Shown here: one piece after another, positions 49,026 to 60,654 of the stretch
Layout of the letters: each line of letters starts with the position of its first letter
Numbering within the stretch: position 1 is the stretch's first letter
Position numbers and translations under genes: made by a program
The notes under the pieces: generated by a model
Database searches by the model: none
Told to the model about the DNA's origin: nothing
Seen by the model: only the letters and a program-made list of their open reading frames with translations
Assembly (NCBI RefSeq): GCF_028453695.1
Contig: NC_135774.1
Coordinates: forward strand, 5,456,001-5,520,000
Direction of reading: 5' to 3'
Length of the DNA stretch: 64,000 nucleotides
From: Augochlora pura
Taxonomy: Eukaryota > Arthropoda > Insecta > Hymenoptera > Halictidae

Positions 49026-50477
49026 AAACTGAAGATTGCAGAAAGTCCGAATAAGTAGTTACCGTAATTGCAAGGTAGCGCAAGGACACTTCTCGGAGAA
49101 TCCAGCGTTAAAATAACCGTTCTTGGATGAAACGAGAGCAGCATTTTTCGAGGAGCGTGCCGCGAAATCGCCGCACATTTAATACCGCGTTGCGCGAGCC
49201 ATTATTTATTGAACGACTTGATAAATGCGCGGCGGAACGCGTCCGGAGGCAAACGAATTTTCCAATTACGCGCGAGCGATTCCATGGTGGAACCTATGGC
49301 CGGCGGCATCGGTCAGATACAGTCTGAACCACAGTCTAAACTATAGTCTGAACCGGGAGGAGAACTTCTTCTCCTCGAGGATGTTTTATCCGTGGTTTCT
49401 GATCGGCGCGTGAATCATAGGCGCGTATCCCCCGAATAATTGCGCGCCGCGCGTCGGACGAGATGGCTACAAATTGCCGCGGCATTACGCGTAATTTATA
49501 ATTACAAGCCTGGGAGAATCCGGCCGATTTCGCGGAACCTGTTCCGCGAGCAAAGTCTCGGAGGAAATGTGCGAAAGGAAGCTGCCGCCTCTGTCCTTTT
49601 CGAGACGTCCCTGTCTTCGTCGTAACGCGAACATTGCGGATCGATCGTTACGTATTTAATCGGCGCCCCGTTCGGCTTAACGGCGTTTAATGCCGATCAT
49701 GAGCCGGATAATTAAGGAAAGATGAGATACAGTTAGATAAGCAGGACAAGCCGGCGCGCTAACCGTACCTTTTAGTCACGGTTATAGCTGCAACGATGGC
49801 TCTGCTCGCGATGTTGCTACGATTTCGGCGCGGCTATGCGCCATCCAGCCGCTGCGATCCTATCCTTATGTTTGTAACGTAAAAGACCTCGCTGCATCGC
49901 CGTCCACGCCTTCGTTATCGTTCCGCCACGTTGCTCCTTCCATTTTTCCTCTAATTACCTTGCAACTACGCTGCTTAGACGTCGTTCCCAGCTACCGAAA
50001 TTACACAGAATTTAGGAACTTTGTCGCTTTTCAGTTTTACGCTTTTAGGTTACACGAAAACTTGAATATCATTCTTTATAGTTCTATAGTTTTAGGAATG
50101 TACGTATACACGAATGTTGTGTTAATTTATATGAAAATGTTATCAGAAGATTATAAATTGTTAAGTTTCACTATTTTCTATACATATGTAAATAAATGTA
50201 AAATTTCTTTAATTTATATATATCTTTATTTAAATTTTCTTTAATAATTACTCAATATTTCGATTTTAGATGATATGAAGCAAAACAATCTTCGAGGTGT
50301 CACGCAACTCCACAAAACTTGCACATTAAATTTGCTATCCTCCTATTTTTGTTTTTGGAATATACATAGTAGTTTCTTCGTTTTTGTTTATTAGTTTCGG
50401 AAACGAGTATTAGCTGGTGTTGCTTTAGCTGTCAGGAAAACCTGTCGATCGCATCATGATGGGACGCACGGAATGTA

Positions 50478-51021
50478 TTAGGTTGGTGCCTATGAAATAT
50501 CGGAATTTTAAGTGAGTACATAAAACTGTATATCTTTTTTCAAAAGCTACTCCCAATGCGAGTTCAATTCATAGATGTCTGTCTTCAAGAAATTCTGATT
50601 TTTCGGATCAATGAACTATAGTGTGGAATTTTTCAGACTGTCTCCATTTACATACAGTTTAGCTTATAAAAGCTACGTATACGTCGTACAAAACAATTGC
50701 GAAATTAAATGAAGTAAAATATAAAATTTTATAAAATATAGATCTTTTGCCGACAGACTTTCACTATTTTAAACATTTAGGACAGTTTTTACGGGCTAAA
50801 TAGCATATAAATGAAGACAGACTGAAATAGTCCATATCAGAGTTTATTAATTCTAAAGATCAGAATTTGTTTAAGACAGGCATTTCTGTATTGAAATCTC
50901 GTTGAAAAAAGGTGTAGTAAAGCAAACGGAGCATATTTTGATTAAATCAACAGCTTTTGAAAAAAGATATACAGTTTATATATTTACTTAAACATCCGAA
51001 ATTTCATATGCACCAACCTAA
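50478..51021. mobile_element. Fold-back mariner-type MITE inside piggyBac copy 3
   Basis: A 544-bp element with ends TTAGGTTGGTGCCTATGAAA and its near-perfect inverse, flanked by TA duplications (50476-50477 and 51022-51023). The inverted repeats extend inward about 70 bases and include a perfect 23-bp pair (50526-50548 with 50952-50974). More inverted matches lie further in (50637-50655 with about 50808-50830). It has no transposase. TTAGGTTGGT is also how the mariner at 63606 begins. Confidence 0.88.
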
Positions 51022-51618
51022 TAGTAACGACCTCCGAGTTTTCCTCAGGAGGAGGTACACTTTCAATAAAAAATCATGAAATCGGAAATTCTTGTGTACT
51101 GTATTGCAATGTTGACATGTTCTGAATGCATTAAATAAAATTTAATTAAAGCTGGTCAGCCCGAACCACTCCCTTCATATATTTATTATAGTCCATTACA
51201 CTTTTAGGTTTTTGTCTTTTGCCTTTTAGGAAAGGCTGTCCAGCGCTGGAATATATTTTTAATGAGGAAATATATCCCGTATAGGATTCGCATAGCATCC
51301 GAATGGGTATGCTGTATTTTATAATTTTCGACGGATTTTATACTTTAATTTAAGCGTCCACGCCATGGTATCATTCTTTCATCAATTCTGTTACGTACTG
51401 AGATTTTCTCCCGACGTTTTTTCTTTCCTTCTTGAAGGCGTACGCTAGATAACGTCGGCGGTGAACACGGTCCTTTCATTCAAAAATAGAATATCTAATT
51501 CGCCGTATAGACGCGAGTTCAATAAGGGTCATATATCCCCGATTCTCGGTACCATCCGAGTTGTGATCTGGGTCACGTAGGCCCGGTCCCCACTACCAAA
51601 TCTTCTAGTTCAGCAGCA

Positions 51619-51657
51619 TATAAAAAGGCTAAGATTTTTCTTCTCATCGGGCAGTTT
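51619..51657 (+). promoter_or_regulatory. LTR promoter: TATA box and initiator
   Basis: TATAAAAAG at 51619-51627 and GCAGTTT at 51651-51657 have the spacing of an insect TATA-initiator promoter. This makes 51389 to about 51651 the U3 region and the tandem repeats part of the transcribed leader. Confidence 0.6.
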
Positions 51658-52000
51658 CAAGTCAAATCGCGACACGAGACGTAGCAAGATCGAGCCAAGT
51701 TCTCCTTCGAGCAATAGTTAACCCCCGCCGACGTGGTGCGTAAACCAGGGAGCGTGTCTTAGGACCATCGCGAATCTTACACTACACTTACGCACTTGTA
51801 ATAGACTGAAGTTGTTAGATTATATTAGTTTACTTGCAATTCAGTGTACAAGTTTATTTCATTCCATCTCCCAGTTCGAGTCAGTTGTTGGTAACGATCT
51901 CACAAAGATACACCTTTACCGCTCGAGGTGTATCTACTAATATTTCTATTGAAATTACGAGGCACAATTAGAGTCAATCCAAAACCCCATTACCCAATCA

Positions 52001-52453
52001 GGTGGCGACCCGGCGTTGAGAGAGACATCGGCCAGTCCACGAAACCAACTTCCTATCTAGGTGGCGACCCGTTGATGAAAGAGGCAACGGCCAGTCTGCG
52101 AACCAAACCTATCCCCCAGGTGGCGACCCGTTGATGAAATAGGCAACGGCCAGTCCACGAATTTCCTATCTAGGTGGCGACCCGGTGATGAAAGAGGCAT
52201 CGGCCAGTCCACGAAACCTTATACCTTTACACCAGGTGGCGACCCGTTGATGAAAGGGGCAACGGCCAGTCCACACCTACCCTACCTTTATACCTAGACG
52301 GCGACCCGTTGATGAAAGAGGCAACGGCCAGTCCGTGAAACATCCCTACACCTAGGTGGCGACCCGTTGATGAAAGAGGCAACGGCCAGTCCGTGAAACC
52401 TATCCTACTAGGTGGCGACCCGGTGATGAAAGATGCATCGGCCAGTCCACGTA
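52001..52453 (+). repeat. Eight tandem hairpin repeats within the solo LTR
   Basis: Units start at 52001, 52060, 52119, 52173, 52235, 52297, 52355 and 52411, with 54-62 base spacing. Each has a conserved core ggtggcgaccc, a stem CCGTTG, a loop atgaaagagg, a stem CAACGG and ccagtcc, then a variable spacer. Copies 1, 4 and 8 have CCGGTG or CCGGCG with CATCGG; the other five have CCGTTG with CAACGG. The core TGGCGACC resembles a tRNA primer-binding sequence, but the repeats lie inside the LTR. Confidence 0.92.
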
Positions 52454-53848
52454 TTCCTTTCAAAATATTCGCACAAACTCATTTACCTCCGGCCACGTGT
52501 GCAGTGGCCCTCGGCTCGTAACAATTCAGATGTTTTTACCAAGATTAAAATTTTCTTCAGGCTTTTTGGAAAAATAATCAATTATGGGTTGCAATTTAAA
52601 AAGTCGATCGGTATTATCCGGTTTATTATTATTGTCGGAAAAATGTAAAAATGATTATATTTGTTTAAGTCTATTACGGGACAGTGTTTTGCAAAATATT
52701 GGAGTTTCTATCAGTGGATTTGTTGACCAATAATCAATTCATCCTTGCTTTTTTAACAATACCTATGAGGATAACAAGCCCAATCCATTTTTTAAGTTCA
52801 ACTGCCGTAACACGGACAAATATGGTACTTTTTTATCTAGTTTCTTTCTACTGCCATGTTGCTAATATATTCAAATAAATCGTTCCCAGTAAATAATTCT
52901 GCGATATCCTCGGCGCTCTGTGTATCTTCGGAAAATACGCAACGAAAAAATCTGCAATGTTTTCTTCCCATTCGGCAAAATCGCTTGTAACGTCAGCCAA
53001 GTCGTCCGCACATTCATCGTGAATAATCGTATCTTCTCTTTCGTCTGCCACGATGAAAGGGCACAAGTACTTATAATAACAAGAAACCTGCTGTCTTGTG
53101 TAACTTATGGTTACTTGAACAAAACAACAACAGAACACGACGCCATATTGGGCGGTACCATGTGTGTTACACCACTGTCGTGTCGTCGGCTGCTGAGCGA
53201 CAATTTGCGCGTTACACCACTGTGGTGGCGCCAGACTGTATAGTGTTAATATTATAATTCTGGATGCCTGTCTCAGTAAATTGCAACCAAGACTTCTTGT
53301 AAATTAATTTGCTAGTAACTCCTTTTGAGAACCGATCTTTTTTACATTGCATTGCAGATGTTTTTGTTTTATGGGGAAATTCTTGGATTGTAACATGATA
53401 AGCGAATGCATTATGCAACCTGCGTTTCGCACGGCATCGTACATTATTGTGCAGGCTCTCCTTTGACTTGTTGGTATCAATGGATTGCTACGAGTAGCTA
53501 TCACGTAATCGCATTGCGCCGGTACTAGGCGAGACAGTATCAAACGGATTTTACTAATTCCAGTAGCATGTTGCAGCAATAGCTATGCGATGCGCGGTAC
53601 TCGGACATTGATATACATATTGGCATTAACGAGTTTGTTATTGGAATGCTATCGCGTCCATCTCCAAATCACCGTATTTGCAGAAAATACGAGATCTAAG
53701 AAAACTAATTCCAACGAAAGACTATAAAAGAATAGAAAGTAATAGACAAATAACGATATGGAATAATATAGAAAATATTATACCGAGTTTCAATTTGGGG
53801 GTGCTTATGCACGGTTCTTTATTTATACAAAATATACGATTTTACAAT

Positions 53849-54266
53849 TAAATGAGATTTCCCTTAAAGATGTCTGGTGTACGACATTCGAGATACCTTA
53901 ATGGACGGCTTAAAAACGTTCTAGAAACGACCTGTGTTAAAAATAGACATATTTTAGACGTCTAGAAGACATCTTATGGATGTCTTATGCGCGTCTGTTT
54001 AAGGATGTCTTTAAGACGTTTTAACAACGTTTCAAATTGAATCTGAAATATCAAAATATGTCCATTTTATAAAGTCAATTGTTCAGGTCAAAACTAGACG
54101 TGAGGTGGTCGTTTAAAAGACGTCTGGTTGTTGGTTAATCGAGACGTCTTGTCCTACAAATGAAAAACGTCCTGTGTCAGGACGAATAAAGGCGTCCAGT
54201 ACTTATTGGACTGGACGCCTTACAAACATAACCAGACATATCTCTTTCTGAAATCTCCATTGATTG
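53849..54266. mobile_element. GACGTC-rich hairpin element
   Basis: The ends are imperfect inverted repeats: gagatttcccttaaagat with gtctggt on the left, and accagacatatctctttctg with aaatctc on the right. The interior is full of agacgtct and agacatct words. It contains perfect hairpins, GGCGTCCAGT with ACTGGACGCC (54191-54219) and CGTCCTG with CAGGACG. No ORF. It is probably a MITE, but no flanking duplication was identified. Confidence 0.5.
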
Positions 54267-55240
54267 AAAGAGCAGGGGATCGCTTCCTCGTCCAATGAAA
54301 AATTCAGTTTTCACGCGCCTCTCGCGAATTTCCTCGTAAACTGCACACGGAATCCTTTAATGCCGGCACATTTCACTCAACTCTCGAGTTTTCCATGGAA
54401 TCAGCCCAGGACGATCCATTAAAGCCCGTGTAACGTTAAACCAGTTTCCAGAACGATGCCTCGCGTCTATGTTTATCTGTAACGCAGTCTCTCCGACGAT
54501 TTCCTCGATCACGTTCGCGCATTAATGCGCGCGAAGAGGCCGACCCTCTTTGTCATTGTTCGACCGAGAAACGGAATCGTGAAAGAAGGGGCTGTCGCAA
54601 TCTACATCTAAAGAAAGGGGATTCTTTCACTTACTCACGGTTTGTGTGAGTAGCTAAAAATTAAAATTACTATCCTGAATCAATATTAGCGTAAACGTTA
54701 TTGAAATATCTTCAGTGGTTCAACTCGTCGAATCTTCGAAATTAAAGCAACGCGCGCCGCTGCGGTAACTTGGTTCTCGCCTAAAAGTTCCATTAAAGTC
54801 CTGGGCAGCCAGTCAGGCATCTCTAGGCAGCCAGGCAAAGAGTCAGCCAGCAGGTCGGCGAATCGAGAGGCTCGCGTTCACCCCGTTAACGTTGAATCGA
54901 GCGACGGAGGCCGCGGACGAACGACAGCGGAAGCCAATCTAATCGACAGCAGGGTCGTGTCCGCACGGTTATCGATTCCTTCTCGCGTTCTTATCGATAA
55001 TTTACCAGGACTTATCGATTCCGATCACGACCGCCGCCCTGCGCCGGGAAAAACGCCCCGGGAAAGATTGCCGAGTGATAAACGAGTCAGCCCCGGCGAT
55101 AATTAGTTTATGTACGCAACCCTCGCGCACGGACATGACAGTTCTAATTTCGGACGGCTAGGCTATCCTCCCGCGACGAGCAAAGACTGTCGGGGGACGA
55201 GGAGCCGTTAATTACATTCCCATTTAATTAAAAGACTCAC

Positions 55241-55382
55241 CAGAGAGGTGATGAGGTAGCTGTGATAGTCGCTCATCATTCCTATCTGCTGCGCCTGCTT
55301 CAACACGTCGTAAATCCTCTCGGTCGAGCAATCCAGGACAATATGCGACTCCGCCGAGTTTTTTATCTGCTTCAGCAACGGC
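55241..55382 (-). CDS. Glutamate receptor exon: amino-terminal domain, first visible exon
   Basis: This exon holds one base completing a split codon and then 47 codons, beginning PLLKQIKNSAESHIVLDC and ending SDYHSYLITSL. This is the middle of the bilobed amino-terminal domain, the part that drives subunit assembly. The acceptor is tgttgcag|G and the donor is CTG|gtgagt, with the exit in phase 0. PLLKQIKNS is a conserved kainate-family stretch, and LITSL followed by DLHSVDLEEF of the next exon matches the family. The preceding exon must end two bases into a codon; I did not find it between here and 64000. Confidence 0.9.
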
Positions 55383-56450
55383 CTGCAACAAAAAAGGTCC
55401 TGCGTTAGTACAAAAGTCGCGATCACCGCCAATTTTCTAGCGATACTATTTAATAACTCTTCCTTTATCCGCATAGCGAGAACGTACTCGCTTCGGCGGT
55501 GATTAAATATTTCATCTTCCAAAAATATTGACGGAACCTTAACATTGGTAAAACACGTTAACACGCTGGAGGGAGTTAGAATCGAGTTATCCGTTGCGTT
55601 CGTAAATCATAAATTTATGGAACGAATGATCAATCCGCAGCGGCGCGGGTACAGAGAACATTACCATTAAATTTGTTCGCGTAACAACTGTGTGTATCGC
55701 AACGGACGTTAATAATCGGCGAGCTCCGGGCAGCGTGGATTTTTCAAATAGTTGCAGTAACGCCGGCTGACCGATAACTCGATATCAATCGGCCGTTTAA
55801 CACGGCGAAACAGGACACAGCCGCCCTTAACGCAGTTTGCGCTTCGTAAACAATTTAATAGGCGGAGCTGAGCCGTCGGGTAGACCGACAACAACGTTTA
55901 ACAATTCACGAGGAAGCGCATCAATAATTTTCGACATTGTCCATATGCTCGGCGCTGATCCTAGGGATCAAGTGCGAGTCCACCGCGATCGAAATCCGAT
56001 TATCCGTATGCAAAGGGGCCGCATCGCGCACGTAAGCGGCGCGGTTGCGCACGCCAGACGCGTTTTAAAACGCTCCGAGTCAGCAGCCGAAAGCGACTTG
56101 GGATCCAGCAAATTACGATCGCGGATCAAACAGCGTCGACCTTTCGGCAGTACTCGCGGAACGAGCTTCTCCAGGGACGAGCTCCTCCAAGTTCCGATTC
56201 CGGAGATGCTCCGGCGCGGAGTCTACTTCTCTGATCAAAATTTCATATTGCTAGCCCAGCCGAGCTCGGCCCCGCTTCCTCTCATCCAACATGCACGATA
56301 ATGCGAATCTCCTTATGCGCTCCGTGGAACTTGGACTGCGCTCATTGTGCGAATTTTTCATGCGGCCTGTATAATTTACTGGAAACTCGCTTTTACGTGC
56401 GTCCTTCTGCCACACCCTCCTTGGAGTGCCGGTCCTTCCCCTGTAACCCC

Positions 56451-56475
56451 CACCCTCCTCCTCCTCCTCCTCCTC
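56451..56475. repeat. (CTC)n microsatellite
   Basis: About eight CTC units. The minus-strand frame reads poly(Glu), which is not a gene. Confidence 0.95.
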
Positions 56476-59400
56476 GTCTTTCGTCCAATCTCCCGTGAAA
56501 CAATGAAACGCGCACGTGCCATCAGCGGGGATACCGAGGAGCGGTACATACCAGAGTCGGGCCGCGCGTAAAGCCGTCACCGACGTTTCCGCGTCGACGG
56601 ACAATTCCTTCCGATTCTCCTATACTATCCTATCGCGAAGTGACCGTCCGTGAACTAGATTTATTGTTGTGCAATCTCGTCACCCGCTGACCGAACGAAA
56701 GTCACTCTTCAGGCGAATTTCAGAGCTACTAATACGGCCATTAGGCAGTTTCCGGGGTGTCGTCAAAACGGGGCGCCTTTCTACGAGACGATCGTTCGAC
56801 TGCTTTTGTATTATAGCATTATTACAGTACAATATGTTTCGATATAGTAATATTAATAATATAAGTAATATTAATGCGATAGTAACCAAATCGCGGGACT
56901 ATCATGCACAACCTACGCTATTTTCCTCGCACAGTAATATTAATATCTAAAATGTAAGTAGAACTTGCATTAGTTCGCAACTAAAATAGTAATGTCCCGA
57001 TCGATTTAAGGGTAAATTCCAACCGAAGCAAATCTGTTAAAAGTCCCGTTGCACCCGTTCCGAAAAATCGACGAGCCAACTGCGAGTATAAACATCCCCG
57101 AGGACGCATTAACGCGGAGTGCATCGGTCCGTTTCTATGAATTTTTTCGAGGCAGCCAGTCAGCGCGGTGCATTCTCTTTGACCCTGTGCGACGATCAGG
57201 CGGTTCCTAGACCGCTTTAAAAATTCAGCTCCACTTTGTAACGCGGCGCTCGTTTAAGCGCGACCCGTGCACCTGCGTACACGTGTCCGAGGGCGCCTCG
57301 TTGCTTCTTTATTCAGAAGCGGTTTCGCGCGACTTCCGGCCCCTGCGAATCCGAAACGGATCCTGCGCCGTCGACCGAGACGTTCGAGGCGGCTCGATTT
57401 AACAGGCATCGAAGAAGGATCTTATGGGGTCACAGTCGGCCGCCAGACTAAACAATGTATCATCTCGCTTTACGAGCACTCGTAAACCCCGGTTTCCGTT
57501 GAAAAGCAGTGGGTGTAACCGTTTTACGGAGCGCTCTCGGACACGGACTCTTAATCGAAGTTCGCGGGCTTATTTCGAGCGAGCGAAACCCGGCGAACAA
57601 CGGGCATAAAGTTTGCATTGGGAATGATAAGGAATCGATGGGATCGAACCAGTTCCCGATCGGCCCCGTTTCTCGTCTCCCGGATCCCGGCCTCCTCGAC
57701 GTTAACTTAATACCATCGTCGAGACTCTATTCTGAAAAGGCTCGAACGGTCCAGCGTAAGCCGAGCAACGTCTCTTATTTCTTTTCCTTCGCCCTCTCTC
57801 CGCCTCTCACCGTCAGCTCCTCGCCGCGCCGTGCCACTTTACTTGGCTCGTCACCGTTCTAGATGGCTTTCAAGATACCTCCGGAGATAGTAGTCCTCCT
57901 GGGAGGATAGGCTGCTCTGCGACCCAAAGATACTGCCGCGGAATCGCTGGCGACAAGCCCAGTCTCTTGCAATTTTTTTCATCCTTCCGAAGCACGAACC
58001 GCGAACAGACCGAGAGACCATTGCGATCGAGACACTGACGCACACTGCTCGCTTTTAAAAAAGTCGAAAAATAACTATTGACATTCTATATTGAACTCTC
58101 TTCTTCGTTTTCTATTAATATTGTAATCGAATTTATTCCCCAATTGTCCATTTCTGTTCACACGCTGGAGGACAGGGAATTTTAATGATTTCAAATTAAT
58201 GAACTACTAAATACATAGGTCAGAAATATAATAAGTATTTTCGGAATTAATAGATTGTATTAATGTACATGTAGCTAATAAATACGCATATGTTAAAGTA
58301 CGTGAGACGAGAATTCTTATTTTCTGTCAGTAGTGTATTAAAAGGGAGACTCTTTTAGCCAAACATTTATTTTTACAATATTCTTAATATCCAATCATTA
58401 TATTGTTCAGAGACATCGTCGTAATAAAGAACTTGAAGTAAATATTTATGTAAGAAAGTATTTAAGATATTATATTTAAAGAATTTTTAATTTCATACAT
58501 GGAAATCAAATATTAAAAATTTTTGTAAAACTGGGAGCTGCAAACTAGCTTCCAGGAAATGGCGAGTTCAATAAATAAATCTACTAATAAATAATTGCTG
58601 AAATTTGGAAAATTCTTTCGTTATCGAAACGACGAAAGGAGCTTTCTCGAGAAAATGACGAGAGGAGAATTACAAAGTAAAATGTTTTAATATCGACTCG
58701 TAAAGATTGGAAATCTTTAATAAATGAAAATAATTATTGTCCGAATTGTTGAATTTATCGCGGCAGTAAGAAAGTAAGTGGCGCATAAATTGATATTAAA
58801 GACAGTCTGCGGGGCGAAGTATTAACGGCAAGCCGGATAGCGAGCGTCGATGCCGGTTACTTTTATGGCCAGAATTATACCGACATCTTCGGCCTCGAAT
58901 TTGCGAACGCTTTTAATAAAATCGCAGAGCTTTGTGATCGGATCTACGAAATTGCGACGGTAATCTTCGGCTTGCGCGGGCGACAATTTTGAGTAGGATA
59001 ATGGCGCCGGCACTAGGATGACCGCTGAATCGGTAAGGATCTCTCAATCTCCGGAGCAAATACTAATTTACATCTTGAGTCGTGACGAGCGATGCTAATG
59101 GCCCCATGATCCGCAGAGTTAACAGTAATCAAGACTAGGATGAAATACGCTTCCCAATCTAAATCTTTTCCGAGCCGCATATTTCTCGGAACAAGGATCA
59201 TTTCTCAAGATTATATTGCGTTTCGAGAATTTATAAAACAATCGCAATTGTCGCGTTTATAAATTTACAATCGAGAGACTATATATTATTTCGTAAGGTA
59301 ACAGAATAAATATATTTCAAAATATGGGGAAAGTCAAGTGTAACACAATAATAGTTTCTGTGAAACTAATCATAATATCCGGACATAAATAACTCGCATT

Positions 59401-60138
59401 AATGGGTGAAATAGTGGAATAATTGAAATGAAAATTCGTTTAAGAATTGATATACGAATCGTTCGTGGATTAAAGATTAACGTTAACAACCATTGGCAAC
59501 CGAACCGCAATAAGCGTATGAATATTTAACGATCGCATCGATAACTTTTCTGTATTCGCACTCAACGCTAATAGCCTCTAAATTTTTGAAAATCAGTGAT
59601 GCGATTCGCGTCGCGGGTTCGATGAATTTTTGACACTGATGTCGATGATCCCTTCGCAAGTACATACATATGTATAAACGTGGCGTCGCCAGAGAGAGCG
59701 AGCTTCACGTTATACATACACTCGAACCGTGGAAACTCGGTCAGACAACTTGTCCGGCAATTTGAAATTCATTTTGTTCCGCCGGTAAACTTCCGTGGTT
59801 ACGGCGAAAAGTTGTATTCGCCGCTGAATCGGGCGCTCGGAAATTTCTCTCACTTAAAAACAATCGTCGAAATGCGCGAATTCTCGTGCTCGACTTTGCT
59901 CGAATTTTTATCCAGACACCGAATTATGCAATTAGAGGAAAGAGAGATTTAAAATTGATCGAGTAAACGTTGAATTTTAAATTGAAATTGAGATATTTAA
60001 GGGTTGCTTTTTAAAGAAGAATACACAAAATATATAATATCAATGTGTACAATACTTAATCGTATCTAAGACACTTAAATTTAGCATATTCTCGCTCGCA
60101 TGACGAAAATTCATCATTTCACAAACCATCACCAATAG

Positions 60139-60164
60139 ACAAATGACGAATATTCGTCATTTGT
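60139..60164. repeat. 26-bp perfect palindrome
   Basis: The segment reads the same on both strands over 26 bases, with arms ACAAATGACGAAT meeting at the centre. A related half-match, atgacgaaaattcatcattt, lies 20 bases to the left (60101-60120). Confidence 0.95.
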
Positions 60165-60654
60165 ATGTTATAGAAAATCACTGATTCTTGCTTTTTTAAT
60201 TCGAAATAAATTATATTTCAATTTTTATCAAACAGAGATAATTTTAACTAAAGTTACTATAACTATAATCATGAACAACATTAACAAGTTATGTTGTTTT
60301 TATATAGATCATATCATTTCTACAGATAGTGTCAAAAAATACCGGCATTATGCCAATGAAGGTGCAAAAAATTACCGTACGAATATGTGTTACGAAACAA
60401 ATTAAATGAAATAAACTTGAGAATAAATTACTTTCAAAGTAAACGGATTCATTATTCTTCTTATTTCGAAGAGATCGATTAAAGTAACTGGCATAATTAT
60501 TTTCTATATCTTTTTATTTAGCAAAGAATTTCAAAGTTAGTTGTCAAGGAACACAGCAGTAGAAATGGTCGAAGCAAAACAATTTAAGACAAGTATAAGT
60601 AATTAATGTACTGCTGATATATAACGTAATGTATAATACAATATAATATAATAA

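Larger units (their letters stand above)
51389..52523 (+). mobile_element. Solo LTR of a retrotransposon inside piggyBac copy 3
   Basis: A 1135-bp insertion begins TGTTACG and ends CGTAACA, a 7-bp perfect inverted pair with the TG...CA ends of an LTR. It is flanked by a 4-bp duplication ATTC (51385-51388 and 52524-52527). A TATAAAAAG box at 51619-51627 is followed about 31 bases later by GCAGTTT, an initiator-like start. No internal gag-pol region is present. The 4-bp duplication points to a Ty3/gypsy-type element. Its transcribed part carries eight hairpin repeats. Confidence 0.88.
50139..53249 (-). mobile_element. piggyBac-type element, copy 3, interrupted by two later insertions
   Basis: It runs on the minus strand. 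The 5' end is TTAACACTATACAGTCTGGC at 53249 downward, with an N-terminal fragment DEREDTIIHDECADDLADV. Sequence matching copy 2 continues to about 52528, resumes at 51384 after the solo LTR, and is interrupted again at 50478-51021 by a mariner element. Homology ends near 50139, where the TTAA end is lost. Without the insertions about 1.4 kb of piggyBac sequence remains. Confidence 0.85.
40852..55240 (-). other. Largest visible intron (14.4 kb)
   Basis: It holds two piggyBac copies (41632-43422 and 50139-53249), the second with two nested insertions. It also holds a cgagtat repeat at 48948-49025 and the GACGTC-rich element at 53849-54266. I see no receptor exon inside. The remaining stretches, for example 43423-48900, are plain intron sequence. 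Confidence 0.7.
4705..55382 (-). other. Kainate-type ionotropic glutamate receptor gene (3' part; 12 coding positions, one duplicated)
   Basis: Gene-level entry. The exons below join in compatible phases into 2155 coding nt, giving 717 residues plus TGA; residue numbers in the other entries count this visible part, starting at the first full codon of the 55.2-kb exon. The product should be a subunit of a tetrameric glutamate-gated cation channel at synapses or neuromuscular junctions. Family hallmarks present are the M3 gate [15 protein letters not shown], the S1 Arg in TITYDRE, the S2 GST and the MEST Glu that contact glutamate. A kainate receptor is usually about 900 residues, so about 200 N-terminal residues are missing to the right of the window. 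By recognition it is closest to insect kainate 2-like receptors; AMPA and NMDA types fit less well. The exact ortholog is not assigned. Confidence 0.95.

Noticed and set aside
52001..52453. CRISPR-like array
   Set aside because: Repeats and variable spacers resemble one superficially, but this is an animal genome. The spacers are short variants of each other, and the array lies inside an LTR with target duplications.
52227..52463. Minus-strand 78-codon ORF with repeated WPLPLSSTGRHL
   Set aside because: It is a frame through the LTR hairpin repeats, opposite to the LTR promoter.
53212..53579. Minus-strand ORFs beside piggyBac copy 3 (MLQHATGISKIRLILSRLVP)
   Set aside because: They look peptide-like in composition but match no domain I know, and they overlap the element's terminal repeat in part.
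58822..59013. Minus-strand ORF tested as an upstream receptor exon
   Set aside because: The sequence (PAPLSYSKLSPAQAEDYRRN) does not resemble the amino-terminal domain, and no donor leaving two bases of a codon was evident.
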